DNA from: Azoarcus sp. DN11
GTDB taxonomy: Bacteria; Pseudomonadota; Gammaproteobacteria; Burkholderiales; Rhodocyclaceae
Assembly: GCF_003628555.1 (NCBI RefSeq)
Contig: NZ_CP021731.1
Coordinates: 2,790,001-2,854,000 of the forward strand
Length of the DNA stretch: 64,000 nucleotides
Direction of reading: 5' to 3'
In this document: one piece after another, positions 52,606 to 63,338 of the stretch
How the letters are laid out: each line of letters starts with the position of its first letter
Position numbering within the stretch: position 1 is the stretch's first letter
Notes under the pieces: generated by a model
Databases searched by the model: none
What the model saw: only the letters and a program-made list of their open reading frames with translations
Told to the model about the DNA's origin: nothing
Translations under genes and position numbers: made by a program

Positions 52606-54051
52606 TCAGCGCAGAAAGATCACGCGGGGAAGGCGCGCGCATCGGGTAAGCGGTTCGCCGCTAGCCTGCCAGTGAATGAATTCGGGTGTATTTTCGTCGA
52701 TCACAGCCTTGAAGGCATCACTGCCGAGTTGCAGATAGGCCACCAGTTCGGCCAGGCCCTGCTGCAAAGGCTGGGCGCCCACCAACTCGAAGAGCGTGAT
52801 CTGCGCCTTGTCCTGCAAGGCATGGCGGATATGGCGTGCGAGGCGAGCCTTGTCCACCACCACCTGATCGAAGAGTGCCTGGGGGTCGATGTCTTCATCG
52901 CCTGCCTGCAAGACCAGGCTGGCGATGACCGGCTTCACCGCCGGGGTGAACAAGGGACGTTCCATCGCCAATTCGATATCGGCGCCGCTCTCGGCCATCT
53001 CCATCACCGGGCCGGCGGGGGGCGTCTCGCGCAGCGCCAGTGCCTTCGCTTCGATGCCGTGCAGGATGTCCATGATGCGGCGGTTTTCAAGCCACGCCTG
53101 GTCGTCGAGAAAGCGCCGCAACTGCTGCGACAGGGCCGCCACGGTGCGCTGGGTGTGCTCACCGGCTTCCAGCCAGTCGTAATGCACCCGGCGGGTGCGG
53201 GCATCGGGTTGCAGGGAAGCCACGGCCGGCAAGGCCAGCACCCGGTCCAGCAGGTCGGTCAGTTCCTCCTGGCGACGGCTGGACAGCAGGAATTCCCAGA
53301 AGGCATGGAAGCTCTTGCCCTGGTCGGAATCGGCAATCGCGTCGCGGTCGCCCATGATCTCTTCCAGCAAGGCCCCCTTGCTGCCCTCCCACAAGGCGAT
53401 GCGCTCGCGCACCCGCCGGTCGAGCTGGCGGAAGTTGTGTTCGACCTCGCGAAAGTCGGCAAGCAACTCGCGCGCGCCCAGCATGAACTGCTGGAAACGG
53501 TCCTTGAGCGCCGTGTCGTCCAGGAGCAACACATCGCCCGCGAGCACGCGCGCGATCTCGGCGTCGATGTCGTCGCGCTTCTTGTGCAGTTCGGCGATCC
53601 GCTTGGTCGGGTCGGTCTCGCTGCCTTCGCTCATCTGCTTGAGCAGATCGAACAAGGTGAGCAGGCGCGATTCGGTGCCCACGAACTGCCGCTCGGACAA
53701 CTGCACGAGCCAGGCGATGGCCTTTTCGGTGGCCGGCGTCAGGTCGAATTGGGCCTCGTCCGTACCGGGTTTGTAGAATTTGCGCAGCCAGCCCTTGTCG
53801 GGTGCAGCCCAGTCGTTCAGGTACTCGAGCGCGGACTTCGGGAACGCATCGTCGCCCCGTTGCAGGCGCAGTGCGTACAACTCGTCCTCCAAGGCTTCCG
53901 CCAGATCGGCCGCTGCCATCACCCGCACATTGGGGCCGACAAACACCCGATGCAGAAAGCTGGCCACCAGCGGCGCATGGTCCGAACGCAGCAACCGCCA
54001 CGCGGGGTGGTAGGTACGCAGGGCGTCGAGGGCGGCGAAATCGAGGGTCAT
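52606..54051 (-). CDS. jetA: Wadjet subunit JetA (DUF3375)
   Basis: This 481-residue protein matches DUF3375, the MukF-like kleisin of Wadjet. It has FAALDALRTYHPAWRLLRSD at the N-terminus and AALSQQLRRFLDDQAWLENRRI-type text in the middle (about 310-335). It is largely helical. The start MTLDFAALDAL at 54051 fits homologues. It is the first jet gene, about 70 bases after higA, so the toxin-antitoxin pair may share its transcript. Confidence 0.93.
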   Translation of the reverse strand: MTLDFAALDALRTYHPAWRLLRSDHAPLVASFLHRVFVGPNVRVMAAADLAEALEDELYALRLQRGDDAFPKSALEYLNDWAAPDKGWLRKFYKPGTDEAQFDLTPATEKAIAWLVQLSERQFVGTESRLLTLFDLLKQMSEGSETDPTKRIAELHKKRDDIDAEIARVLAGDVLLLDDTALKDRFQQFMLGARELLADFREVEHNFRQLDRRVRERIALWEGSKGALLEEIMGDRDAIADSDQGKSFHAFWEFLLSSRRQEELTDLLDRVLALPAVASLQPDARTRRVHYDWLEAGEHTQRTVAALSQQLRRFLDDQAWLENRRIMDILHGIEAKALALRETPPAGPVMEMAESGADIELAMERPLFTPAVKPVIASLVLQAGDEDIDPQALFDQVVVDKARLARHIRHALQDKAQITLFELVGAQPLQQGLAELVAYLQLGSDAFKAVIDENTPEFIHWQASGEPLTRCARLPRVIFLR

Positions 54052-54121
54052 TTGACCCAACGGTGGGTGTTGGCGGGCACGAAAGTCAAGACAAATGCAT
54101 CTCTCGCCATCACCATCAAGA

Positions 54122-54505
54122 TCAACCCACGACAGTCTCCGCAATCAGCACCTCGGCCGGAATACCCAGGCCCAGGTGCAATCTGCGGATCATGGCCAGC
54201 GTCAAGGGGCGCTTGTGATTCAAGATTTCGTAGACCCGGTTGCTTTTGCCGATGAACGGCTCGAGATCCTTCACCGACAGTCCGCCTTGCTCCATCCGGA
54301 ATTTGATCGCTTCGACCGGATTCGGCGCGCCGATGGGGAAGTGTTTGGCTTCATAGGCTTGCACGAGCGTGACCAGGATATCCAGGCGGTCTCCCTGCAG
54401 GGTACCCACATCGGGGTCGAGTTCCATCAAGGCTGAAATTTCCTTCAGCGTGGCCTTGTAATCTGCTTCGGTGTGAATGGGGTGGATGTCCATGTAGTCC
54501 TCCAT
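54122..54505 (-). CDS. higA: HigA-type antitoxin
   Basis: This 127-residue protein has an N-terminal helical region (ATLKEISALMELDPDVGT) and a C-terminal Xre helix-turn-helix (LEPFIGKSNRVYEILNHKRPL). HigA neutralises HigB and represses the operon. The start is uncertain (54505 or 54493). It follows higB by six bases, the toxin-first order usual for HigBA, and precedes jetA. Confidence 0.9.
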   Translation of the reverse strand: MEDYMDIHPIHTEADYKATLKEISALMELDPDVGTLQGDRLDILVTLVQAYEAKHFPIGAPNPVEAIKFRMEQGGLSVKDLEPFIGKSNRVYEILNHKRPLTLAMIRRLHLGLGIPAEVLIAETVVG

Positions 54506-54511
54506 GGTCCC

Positions 54512-54814
54512 TCAGACCATTTCAACGGTTTCGGCGTCCACTTCGTCGTATTCCTTGTGGGTGCCGACGAATTTCACGTAGACCACCTGCAGCCTGTAGG
54601 CGATAGCCACGATCAGCCGGTAGTCGTTGCCTTTGATGTTGAAAACGACGCGCCGGTTCTTCAGGATGCTGGCGCTGCCGTACTGCGCCTTGAGATCTGA
54701 CGGCTGCGTCCAGGACGCTTTGGAGGCTTCCTCAAACCAAGCCTTCAGAGGCTGCTCGGCATCCGGATGAAGTTTCCAGAAGTCTCGAAGTGTGGAGACG
54801 GCAATCACTCGCAT
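54512..54814 (-). CDS. higB: HigB-type mRNA interferase toxin
   Basis: This 100-residue protein resembles HigB toxins: VSTLRDFWKLHPDAEQPLKAW, RRVVFNIKGNDYRLIVAIAY and YVKFVGTHKEYDEVDAE. These RelE-fold enzymes cut ribosome-bound mRNA. Conserved basic and Tyr/His residues seem intact. It is the first gene of the island B operon and probably helps keep the island in the genome. Confidence 0.92.
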   Translation of the reverse strand: MRVIAVSTLRDFWKLHPDAEQPLKAWFEEASKASWTQPSDLKAQYGSASILKNRRVVFNIKGNDYRLIVAIAYRLQVVYVKFVGTHKEYDEVDAETVEMV

Positions 54815-55152
54815 CCGCGCATCGTAGTCCCAAGACGGGACCAGCGCAAGTGGCCTATAACATCAGGTTTCGGGGGTACTCGGCTGGTAGTAGCACCTAT
54901 GGCCCGATACCGTAAGCATTTCTGACAGTATCAAAAAACAGTTCCTTCGAAACCGCCTTCTGATACCGTCAGGTATACCGTCAGGTATACCGTCAAAATT
55001 GGGTTGCTTGCCCTTGCAATAGCCGCGACTAAGAAGAAAAACATTATTTTAATTTCAATAAGTTACAGAGTCAGTACGCCTATTGATGATTCGCTTCGAA
55101 TTATTCAACAGCGGCGCAACTTATTAATTTAAAACAATTTTTTATCAACCCA
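54815..55152. other. Non-coding right end of island B
   Basis: This 338-base region between higB and the guaA stop has no gene. It contains three tandem 12-base-period repeats (54963-54995), an inverted copy TGACAGTAT (54923-54931) and a variant ATACCGTAA (54907-54915). The last 130 bases are strikingly A/T-rich. The higBA promoter and an integrase-accessible arm region are expected here. Confidence 0.6.
54963..54995 (+). repeat. Triple arm-type repeat, island B right end
   Basis: Three exact copies of ATACCGTCA start at 54963, 54975 and 54987, joined by GGT, giving a perfect 12-base period. The same 9-mer recurs at both left ends. The array ends 157 bases before the guaA core. Confidence 0.8.
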
Positions 55153-55167
55153 TCACTCCCACTCGAT
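55153..55167. repeat. Attachment site within the guaA 3' end
   Basis: TCACTCCCACTCGAT here encodes, on the minus strand, the last four residues (IEWE) and the stop of guaA. Identical copies lie at 41998 and 44549. The guaA 3' end is a known integration target for genomic islands; the element keeps the coding sequence intact. Confidence 0.85.
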
Positions 55168-56718
55168 CGTTGCCGGCGGTTTGCCCGAGATGTCGTACAC
55201 GACGCGGTTGATCCCGCGCACCTCGTTGATGATGCGGTTCGACACCTTGCCGAGCAGGCTGTGCGGGAGTTCCGCCCAGTGCGCGGTCATGAAGTCCTGC
55301 GTCTGCACCGCGCGCAGCGCCACCACGTACTCATAGGTGCGCCCGTCGCCCATCACGCCGACACTCTTCACCGGCAGGAACACCGCGAACGCCTGGCTGG
55401 TCTTCTCGTACCAGTCCGCGGCGCGCAGTTCGTCGATGAAGATCGCATCGGCACGGCGCAGCAGGTCGGCGAACTCCTTCTTGACCTCGCCGAGGATGCG
55501 GACGCCGAGCCCCGGACCGGGGAAGGGATGCCGGTAAACCATGTCGTGCGGCAGGCCCAGCGCGATGCCGAGTTCGCGAACCTCGTCCTTGAAGAGTTCA
55601 CGTAGCGGCTCCAGCAGCTTCAGGTTCAGCGTCTCAGGCAGCCCGCCGACGTTGTGGTGGCTCTTGATCGTGTGCGCCTTTCCGGTCTTCGAACCGGCAG
55701 ACTCGATCACGTCGGGATAGATCGTGCCCTGCGCCAGCCACTTCGCGTTCGGCAGCTTCTGCGCTTCGGCCTGGAACACTTCGACGAACTCGCGGCCGAT
55801 GATCTTGCGCTTCGCTTCCGGATCCGAGACACCCTTGAGGTGCCCCATGAACTGCTCGGTTGCATCCACGTGGATGACTTTCACGCCGAGGTTGCGCGAG
55901 AAGGTCTCCATCACCTGTTCGGCCTCGTTCAGGCGCAGCAGGCCATTGTCGACGAACACGCAGGTGAGCTTATCGCCGATCGCGCGATGCAGCAGTGCCG
56001 CCACGACCGACGAATCAACGCCGCCGGACAGGCCGAGGATCACCTCCTCGTCGCCCACCTGCGCACGCACCTTCTCGATCGCCTCGGCGACGTAATCCGG
56101 CATGTTCCAGTCGTGCCCGCAGCCGCAGATCTCGTGCACGAAGCGGGCGATCATTTCCTTGCCCTTGATCGTGTGCGTGACTTCCGGATGGAACTGCACG
56201 GCGTAGAACTTGCGCGCTTCGTCGGCGATTGCCGCGATCGGGCAGGCTTCGTTGCTCGCGATCACCTTGAAGCCCGGGGGCATCTCGGTGACCTTGTCGC
56301 CGTGGCTCATCCACACGTCGAGCAGGCCGTGGCCCTCGCCGTTCGTGCGGTCCTCGATACCGCGAAAGAGCTCCGAATGCCCGCGCGCGCGGATTTCCGC
56401 GTAGCCGAATTCGCGCTTGCCCGAATTTTCCACCTTGCCGCCGAGTTGCTGGGCCATCGTCTGCATGCCGTAGCAGATGCCGAGCACAGGGACCCCCAGC
56501 TCGAAGACGGCCTGCGGGGCCTTCCAGTCCAGCGCCTCGTACACCGAATTCGGTCCGCCCGACAGGATGACGCCGGCCGGTGCGAACTCGCGCACGAAAT
56601 CATCGGAAACGTCGAACGGGTGGAGTTCGCAATACACCTGCTGCTCGCGCACGCGGCGCGCGATCAGCTGGGTGACCTGGGAGCCGAAATCGAGGATGAG
56701 GATTTTCTGGTGAGCCAT
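55153..56718 (-). CDS. guaA: GMP synthase (glutamine-hydrolysing) GuaA
   Basis: This 521-residue enzyme makes GMP from XMP. The class I glutaminase domain has the nucleophile Cys in [16 protein letters not shown] and FHPEVTHT. The ATP-pyrophosphatase domain has [15 protein letters not shown], and the C-terminal dimer domain ends PPATIEWE. It is complete despite the island at its end, because the core restores the last codons. It follows guaB with a hairpin between them. Confidence 0.97.
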   Translation of the reverse strand: MAHQKILILDFGSQVTQLIARRVREQQVYCELHPFDVSDDFVREFAPAGVILSGGPNSVYEALDWKAPQAVFELGVPVLGICYGMQTMAQQLGGKVENSGKREFGYAEIRARGHSELFRGIEDRTNGEGHGLLDVWMSHGDKVTEMPPGFKVIASNEACPIAAIADEARKFYAVQFHPEVTHTIKGKEMIARFVHEICGCGHDWNMPDYVAEAIEKVRAQVGDEEVILGLSGGVDSSVVAALLHRAIGDKLTCVFVDNGLLRLNEAEQVMETFSRNLGVKVIHVDATEQFMGHLKGVSDPEAKRKIIGREFVEVFQAEAQKLPNAKWLAQGTIYPDVIESAGSKTGKAHTIKSHHNVGGLPETLNLKLLEPLRELFKDEVRELGIALGLPHDMVYRHPFPGPGLGVRILGEVKKEFADLLRRADAIFIDELRAADWYEKTSQAFAVFLPVKSVGVMGDGRTYEYVVALRAVQTQDFMTAHWAELPHSLLGKVSNRIINEVRGINRVVYDISGKPPATIEWE

Positions 56719-56738
56719 GGCGACGGTCTCGGGGTACG

Positions 56739-56770
56739 AAAAAAGGAAAGGCGGCCCGCGTGGGCCGCCT
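56739..56770 (-). terminator. Hairpin between guaB and guaA
   Basis: On the minus strand GGCGGCCC pairs with GGGCCGCC across a four-base loop and is followed by TTTCCTTTTTT. It lies just after the guaB stop and before guaA. It may partly terminate transcription and so set the guaB to guaA ratio. Confidence 0.75.
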
Positions 56771-56787
56771 TCGGTGTCGGGATCGGG

Positions 56788-58314
<1,527 letters not shown>

Positions 58315-58331
58315 TCAACGGAGCCCACTCG

Positions 58332-58892
58332 ATGCGTCGCCTTAGCCTGCTTGTGTTGAGCATGATCCTTGCACTGCCCGCCGCGGCCCAGGTGTATCAG
58401 TGGCGCGACGCGCAGGGGCGCATCAATTACTCCGACACCCCGCCTCCCGCGGGCGCGGCGAAAACCGTCAAGCCCGCCGCACGAAGCCAGGCCCCGGCGC
58501 CCGCCAATGACGTCCCCGACCAGGCGGCCGACGCCGGGACGCAGAAGCCCGCTGCCGATGGCAATGCGCAGGGTACCGCGGGCGAGGCGGGCAAATCCGC
58601 CGCGGGGAAGGCCGATCCGTCCAAACCCAAGACGATGACGGAGAAGGAAACGGAATTCCGTCAGCGCCGCGTAGCCGTCGCAGAGGCCGAGGCGAAAGCC
58701 GAGAAGGAACGGCAGAAGGCGGCAGAGCTCGCCCGCAGTTGCAGCGAGGCGCGCGCCCAGATCGTCGGCCTGCAGAACAGCCGCCGCATCTCGCGCTACA
58801 ACAGCGAAGGCCAGCGGGAACTCGTGAGCGGCACCGAGCGCACGGCCGAAATCGATCGCTCGCAACAATATCTCGACCAGAACTGCAAGTAG
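58332..58892 (+). CDS. DUF4124 periplasmic protein
   Basis: This 186-residue protein has a signal peptide (MRRLSLLVLSMILALPAAA) followed by a DUF4124 domain (QVYQWRDAQGRINYSDTPPP), then an Ala/Pro/Lys-rich linker (about 40-105) and a charged coiled region (KETEFRQRRVAVAEAEAKAE). Two cysteines (SCSEARAQ and the C-terminal NCK) could form a disulfide. The function of DUF4124 is unknown. It is divergent from guaB. Confidence 0.88.
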   Translation: MRRLSLLVLSMILALPAAAQVYQWRDAQGRINYSDTPPPAGAAKTVKPAARSQAPAPANDVPDQAADAGTQKPAADGNAQGTAGEAGKSAAGKADPSKPKTMTEKETEFRQRRVAVAEAEAKAEKERQKAAELARSCSEARAQIVGLQNSRRISRYNSEGQRELVSGTERTAEIDRSQQYLDQNCK

Positions 58893-58931
58893 CGCAGATG
58901 CCCCACGACTTGCGCGGGCGGCTGGAGTCCC

Positions 58932-59258
58932 TTATTCCCCGGCGGGGCCGCCGCCCTTCTTCAGCACCTTGCCTTCCTCGGCGCGTTGCTTGCGCACCGC
59001 CTTCGGATCGGCGATGAGCGGCCGATAGATCTCGACGCGGTCGCGGTCGCGCAGCACGGTGTCGAGCCGCGTGAGTTTGGCAAACACCCCGACCTTGTTG
59101 CGCCCGTCGAGTTCGATGTCGGGGTGCTTCCCGAGAATTCCCGATGCCTCGATGGCGTCGCGCACCGTCGCCCCCTCCGCCACGCGGACCTTGATCAGAT
59201 CCTGCTGCGCCGTCAGCGCGTACGCAACTTCCACGTCGATGAATGCGGTCATCATCAT
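58932..59258 (-). CDS. rnfH: RnfH/RatB family protein
   Basis: This 108-residue protein is of the RnfH (UPF0125) beta-grasp family: VEVAYALTAQQDLIKVRVAEG, IELDGRNKVGVFAKL and DRVEIYRPLIADPK. It is the usual companion of ratA. The first of three Met codons (59258) overlaps the ratA stop as ATGA; 59252 is another possibility. Its role is uncertain; links to electron transfer come mainly from gene neighbourhoods. Confidence 0.93.
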   Translation of the reverse strand: MMMTAFIDVEVAYALTAQQDLIKVRVAEGATVRDAIEASGILGKHPDIELDGRNKVGVFAKLTRLDTVLRDRDRVEIYRPLIADPKAVRKQRAEEGKVLKKGGGPAGE

Positions 59259-59692
59259 CCCTTGGGATACACCTGCTGCGCGCGTTTGATGAACGATTCC
59301 ACGAAGGTGCTTGCGATGTGGTTGAACACCGGCCCCAGGACCTTCTCGAGCAGCTTGCTCGAAAACTGGTAATGGAGATTGAACTCGACCTTGCAGGCGG
59401 TATCGCCGAGCGCCGTGAAACGCCACAGCCCGTCGAGGTGCGTGAAAGGCCCCTCCCTGAGGCCGATCCTCATCTCGCGCGGATATTCCTTCGTATTCTC
59501 GGTGGTGAAATTCGCCTTGATGCCGTGATAACTGATGTGCAAGGTCGCGACCGTCGTGTTCCCGGTGCGCGTCAGCAGGTCTGCGCCGCCGCACCACGGA
59601 AGGAATTGCGGATAGTCTTCACAGCGGTCGACGAGCTCGAACATCTGCGCGGGGGTGAACTCGATCAGAACCTGCTTCCTGACGTCAGCCAT
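59255..59692 (-). CDS. ratA: RatA family START-domain protein
   Basis: This 145-residue protein belongs to the polyketide-cyclase/COQ10-like group (VLIEFTPAQMFELVDRCEDYPQFLPWC at the N-terminus; FVESFIKRAQQVY at the end). In E. coli RatA was proposed as a ribosome-association toxin, while eukaryotic COQ10 binds coenzyme Q. The start MADVRKQVLIEF at 59692 fits; the open frame extends into smpB on the other strand. It is divergent from smpB, a conserved arrangement. Confidence 0.92.
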   Translation of the reverse strand: MADVRKQVLIEFTPAQMFELVDRCEDYPQFLPWCGGADLLTRTGNTTVATLHISYHGIKANFTTENTKEYPREMRIGLREGPFTHLDGLWRFTALGDTACKVEFNLHYQFSSKLLEKVLGPVFNHIASTFVESFIKRAQQVYPKG

Positions 59693-59813
59693 ATGCGTGT
59701 GGGGCCGGCGCTTCGCCGAACTGCTAAAATGCGCGATTCTACCGCAATGCACCCGCCACGGCCGCTCCCCGCGCCATGCCGTGCCGCCGCGACGCACAGG
59801 ATCCTGAACCCGC

Positions 59814-60260
59814 ATGAGCATCATCGACAACCGCAAGGCCTTTCACGACTACTTCATCGAGGAGAAGTATGAAGCCGGGCTTGTGCTCGAGGGCTGGGAG
59901 GTCAAGGCGATCCGGGCGGGCCGCGCCAACATCAAGGAAGCCTACGTCGTCATCCGCAACGGGGAGATCTTCATCCTCGGCATGCACATCACGGCGCTGG
60001 CCGCGGCTTCCTCGCATATCAAGCCCGACCCCGTGCGCACCCGCAAACTCCTGCTGCATGCGAGCGAGATCTCGAAACTCATCGGCAAGGTCGAACGCGC
60101 GGGATATGCCCTCGTGCCGCTCGACCTGCACTACACCAAAGGCCGCATCAAGGCGCTGGTCGGCCTCGCGAAGGGCAAGAAGCAGTACGACAAGCGCGAG
60201 GACGCGAAGCAGCGCGACTGGGAGCGCGACAAGGCGCGCCTCATGAAGACCAAGGTGTGA
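59814..60260 (+). CDS. smpB: SsrA-binding protein SmpB
   Basis: This 148-residue protein is SmpB, which brings tmRNA to stalled ribosomes. Motifs are [38 protein letters not shown] and the basic C-terminal tail with [20 protein letters not shown]. It is complete. The tmRNA gene itself is not in the window. It is convergent with selO. Confidence 0.97.
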   Translation: MSIIDNRKAFHDYFIEEKYEAGLVLEGWEVKAIRAGRANIKEAYVVIRNGEIFILGMHITALAAASSHIKPDPVRTRKLLLHASEISKLIGKVERAGYALVPLDLHYTKGRIKALVGLAKGKKQYDKREDAKQRDWERDKARLMKTKV

Positions 60261-60273
60261 TCGGCGAACCGCG

Positions 60274-61833
60274 CTACGAACTGCACGACAGCATCGAGCA
60301 GCCTGCGCGATTGCGTGCCCAGTCGGGCCGCCGCGCCGCGAAGCGCTCGCGCCCCGGCTGATCGTCGTAGGGACGGCGCATCACGTCGAGCAGCTCGGAC
60401 ACCCGCGCATCGTCGCCCTGCTCCGCTGCGTCGATCGCCTCCTGCGCGAGGTAGTTGCGCAGCACGTAGCGCGGATTGACCGCATCCATCCGCGCCTGCC
60501 GTACGCCGGCGGGCAGGCCGTCGGCGAGCACCCGCGCTGCGTAGCGGCCAAGCCACTCGGCGAACGCCACCTCGTGCGCCTTCGCCTTGTCTTCCACGTA
60601 GAAGGCGTCGCGCAGGGGATCGAGCGTGGGCGCCTGCGCATCGACGCGGGCGAGCCCGCGGAAGAAGATCGTCATATCGACTTCGGCTGCGGCCATGAGC
60701 TCGTGCAGGGTTTCGACGAGTGCATCGTCCTCTTCGCGCAGATTCTCGAGGCCGAGTTTCGCCGCCAGCATGCGGCGGCTCTCGGCCTCATACACGGCCG
60801 CGTAGCGCGACAGGCCGTCCTGCAGGGGTTCGACGCTACCAAACGCCGGATAGAGCGCGTTCGCGAGCTGGAGCAGGTTCCACTGTGCAATGTGCGGCTG
60901 ATTGCCGAAACGGTAGCGGCGCCCCTCCGCGTCGGTCGTGTTGGGCGTCCATCCGGGATCGAAATTGTCGATCCAGCCGTAGGGGCCGTAGTCGATCGTC
61001 AGGCCGAGGATCGACATGTTGTCGGTGTTCATCACGCCATGCACGAATCCGACGCGCATCCAGTGGGCGATCAGCCGCGCGGTGCGCTCGCACACCGCGT
61101 GGAACCAGTCCGCGCGTCGGGTGGCGGTATCTCCGGAGAGCTCCGGAAAGTCCCGCGCGATCGTGAAATCGACCAGCTTTTCCAGCAGGGCCTGATCGCC
61201 GCGTGCGGTAAAGATCTCGAAGTTGCCGAAACGGATGAACGACGGCGCAACACGACACACCACGGCCCCCGGCTCGGGACGTGGCCGCCCGTCGTAGAAC
61301 ATGTTGCGGATGACCGCCTCCCCCGTGCCGACGATGCACAATGCGCGCGTCGTCGGGATGCCCAGGTGGTGCATGGCCTCGCTGCACAGGAACTCCCGTA
61401 TCGACGACCTCAGCACCGCACGCCCGTCCGCACGCCGCGAATACGGCGTCGGACCCGCGCCCTTCAGCTGCAGTTCCCAGCGCCCGCCGGCCGCATTGAT
61501 CGTTTCCCCGAGAGTGATCGCCCGTCCGTCGCCGAGTTGGCCCGCCCAGTTGCCGAACTGGTGTCCGCCATAACAGGCGGCATACGGCTCCATACCGGGC
61601 AGCAGCGCATTGCCGGCGAACACCCGCGCGAACTCGGGCGAACGCACCTCGGCCTCGTCGAAGCCGACCAGCCGCGCCACCTCGGGCGACCACGCAATCA
61701 GGCGCGGTGCCGCGACGGGGGTCGGCCGCACGCGCGAATAGCAGGCGCCATGTACCTGCCGGACATGCGGAGAGTCTTCCGGGTCGCCGGGCAGATCCCG
61801 GACGAAGCGGTTGTCGAATTGGAGGGTTTTCAT
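60274..61833 (-). CDS. selO: Protein adenylyltransferase SelO
   Basis: This 519-residue pseudokinase-fold protein transfers AMP to Ser, Thr or Tyr of target proteins. Features include [39 protein letters not shown], the metal-binding region [12 protein letters not shown] and [13 protein letters not shown]. It ends with CSMLSCSS, where eukaryotic SelO has selenocysteine. The start [11 protein letters not shown] at 61833 matches homologues; the open frame upstream reaches 62385 but is the shadow of the permease gene. Confidence 0.95.
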   Translation of the reverse strand: MKTLQFDNRFVRDLPGDPEDSPHVRQVHGACYSRVRPTPVAAPRLIAWSPEVARLVGFDEAEVRSPEFARVFAGNALLPGMEPYAACYGGHQFGNWAGQLGDGRAITLGETINAAGGRWELQLKGAGPTPYSRRADGRAVLRSSIREFLCSEAMHHLGIPTTRALCIVGTGEAVIRNMFYDGRPRPEPGAVVCRVAPSFIRFGNFEIFTARGDQALLEKLVDFTIARDFPELSGDTATRRADWFHAVCERTARLIAHWMRVGFVHGVMNTDNMSILGLTIDYGPYGWIDNFDPGWTPNTTDAEGRRYRFGNQPHIAQWNLLQLANALYPAFGSVEPLQDGLSRYAAVYEAESRRMLAAKLGLENLREEDDALVETLHELMAAAEVDMTIFFRGLARVDAQAPTLDPLRDAFYVEDKAKAHEVAFAEWLGRYAARVLADGLPAGVRQARMDAVNPRYVLRNYLAQEAIDAAEQGDDARVSELLDVMRRPYDDQPGRERFAARRPDWARNRAGCSMLSCSS

Positions 61834-61919
61834 TATGTGGATGATGCGCGGGGTTGGGGTACTGCCCAATTGAGACGGTGCCGGCGGCGCTTGGTTCGCC
61901 GCCGTCGTCCCTTGCGTAT

Positions 61920-63335
61920 TCAGGAACGTCGCGGATCGAAGGCGTCGCGTACGACGTCCGCGAACAGGTTGGCCGAGAGCACCAGCACGAACATGAAGGC
62001 GAAGGCCGCCATGAGCGACCACCACACCATCGGTTCGCGCGCGAGTTCGGTGCGCGCCATGTTGATCATGGTCCCGAAGCTGATCGTCGTGGGATCGACG
62101 CCGATACCGACATAGGACAGGACGGCCTCGGCGAGCACCAGTCCGGAGAAATCCATCACCAGCGCGATCAACACGATGTGCATCACGTTGGGGAGCACGT
62201 GCCGCCGCAGGATGGACGGCGTGCGCACGCCGAAGGCGCGCGCGGCCTGCACGTACTCGAGTTCGCGCAGCTTCAGCGTCTCGCCGCGCAGCAGGCGGCA
62301 CAGGCCGGTCCAGCTCGTGACGCCGAGGATCAGGCACAGGGCCATCAGGCGCGCATCGGCGCGTTCGGCCGCGGTCGAGAACCACTGCGGATGGGTATCG
62401 ATCACGACCTGCATCATCAGCACGGCGGCGGCGATCAGCAGCACGCCTGGGATCGCGTTGAGAACCGTGTAGACGTACTGGATCACGTCATCGACCCAGC
62501 CCCCGAGATATCCGGCCATGATGCCGAGGGCGACTGCGAACGGCATCATCACGAGCGTCGTCAGCGTGCCGATGATCAATGCGGTGCGCACGCTCTTGAG
62601 CGACAGGTAGAGCACGTCCTGCCCGACCTTGTCGGTGCCGAACACATGGTAGAACGGCGCGAGCTGGATCGCGAGGATCGTCACGAGCAGCACGCACGCG
62701 AGCGTGCCGAGCGCGGCGCGCCACGCGAGAACCGTCCGGCCCCGCCACAGGGCGCCGGCCGCTTCGATCATCCCCTTCCTGCGTCTGCGCGCCAGCGCGA
62801 AGACGAGGATGGCCACGACCGCAATCCAGGCTTCGGCCGCCCCAGTCACCCCGGCCGCGATCCGTTGCGCGACGTCCGCATCGCGCCGGTCGGTCGCTTC
62901 GCCCAGGTGGGCGCCGCCCCACACCAGGCGTGGAAAGATGCGGGCCTGGCCGCCACCGGGAAGTTCGACCGTTTCGCGCGCGTACAACTCGGTCGCGAAC
63001 GGAGCCGAGTAGGTTTTTTCCACCTGCGTGCGCACGGGCGCGATCAGGACGTCCAGCGCGCTGAGCACTTCCGACGAATACGCGACCTGCGTGTTCGCGG
63101 GCGCGCCCTCCGGCGCCGGCAGCTGCGCGCGGAAATGCAGGCTGTCGGCGATCCCGACGGCGAGGAAAGCGAGCAGGATCACCGCCGACGCCATGCCGCT
63201 GGCGCGGCTGCCCACGCGTCGCCACGCGCCACGCAGCGGCTCGTCCCGACGGACGTGAATGACCGTCATGCCACCGATCGCGAGCAGCAGGAAGAAGAGC
63301 GCATCGGTCCACAGGAGGACGGGCAGGAACCCCAT
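61920..63335 (-). CDS. Oligopeptide-type ABC transporter permease (OppC/YejE-like)
   Basis: This 471-residue permease has the OppC-like C-terminal half: [25 protein letters not shown], the EAA loop [24 protein letters not shown] and [22 protein letters not shown]. It is longer than the usual about 300-340 residues. The N-terminal about 190 residues contain two or three extra membrane helices and a periplasmic stretch (about 70-160). It starts three bases after the partner permease stop. It imports peptides or other compounds with a missing binding protein and ATPases, presumably beyond the edge. Confidence 0.87.
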   Translation of the reverse strand: MGFLPVLLWTDALFFLLLAIGGMTVIHVRRDEPLRGAWRRVGSRASGMASAVILLAFLAVGIADSLHFRAQLPAPEGAPANTQVAYSSEVLSALDVLIAPVRTQVEKTYSAPFATELYARETVELPGGGQARIFPRLVWGGAHLGEATDRRDADVAQRIAAGVTGAAEAWIAVVAILVFALARRRRKGMIEAAGALWRGRTVLAWRAALGTLACVLLVTILAIQLAPFYHVFGTDKVGQDVLYLSLKSVRTALIIGTLTTLVMMPFAVALGIMAGYLGGWVDDVIQYVYTVLNAIPGVLLIAAAVLMMQVVIDTHPQWFSTAAERADARLMALCLILGVTSWTGLCRLLRGETLKLRELEYVQAARAFGVRTPSILRRHVLPNVMHIVLIALVMDFSGLVLAEAVLSYVGIGVDPTTISFGTMINMARTELAREPMVWWSLMAAFAFMFVLVLSANLFADVVRDAFDPRRS

Positions 63336-63338
63336 CGC

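Larger units (their letters stand above)
44564..55152. mobile_element. Integrase-less genomic island B carrying Wadjet, helicase and HigBA
   Basis: This 10.6-kb segment lies between the middle core and the guaA end. All seven genes run on the minus strand: higB, higA, jetA, jetB, jetC, jetD and a SWIM/SNF2 helicase. Arm-type repeats sit near both ends. No integrase is present, although islands at guaA normally carry one beside the site. Confidence 0.75.

Noticed and set aside
54963..54995. Possible CRISPR-like or VNTR array because of three exact repeats
   Set aside because: The unit is only 12 bases with a 3-base spacer and recurs at island ends; recombination arm sites explain it better.
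60274..62385. Possible fusion of selO with an upstream domain
   Set aside because: The upstream residues are out of frame with the permease gene and low in complexity; the conserved SelO start is at 61833.
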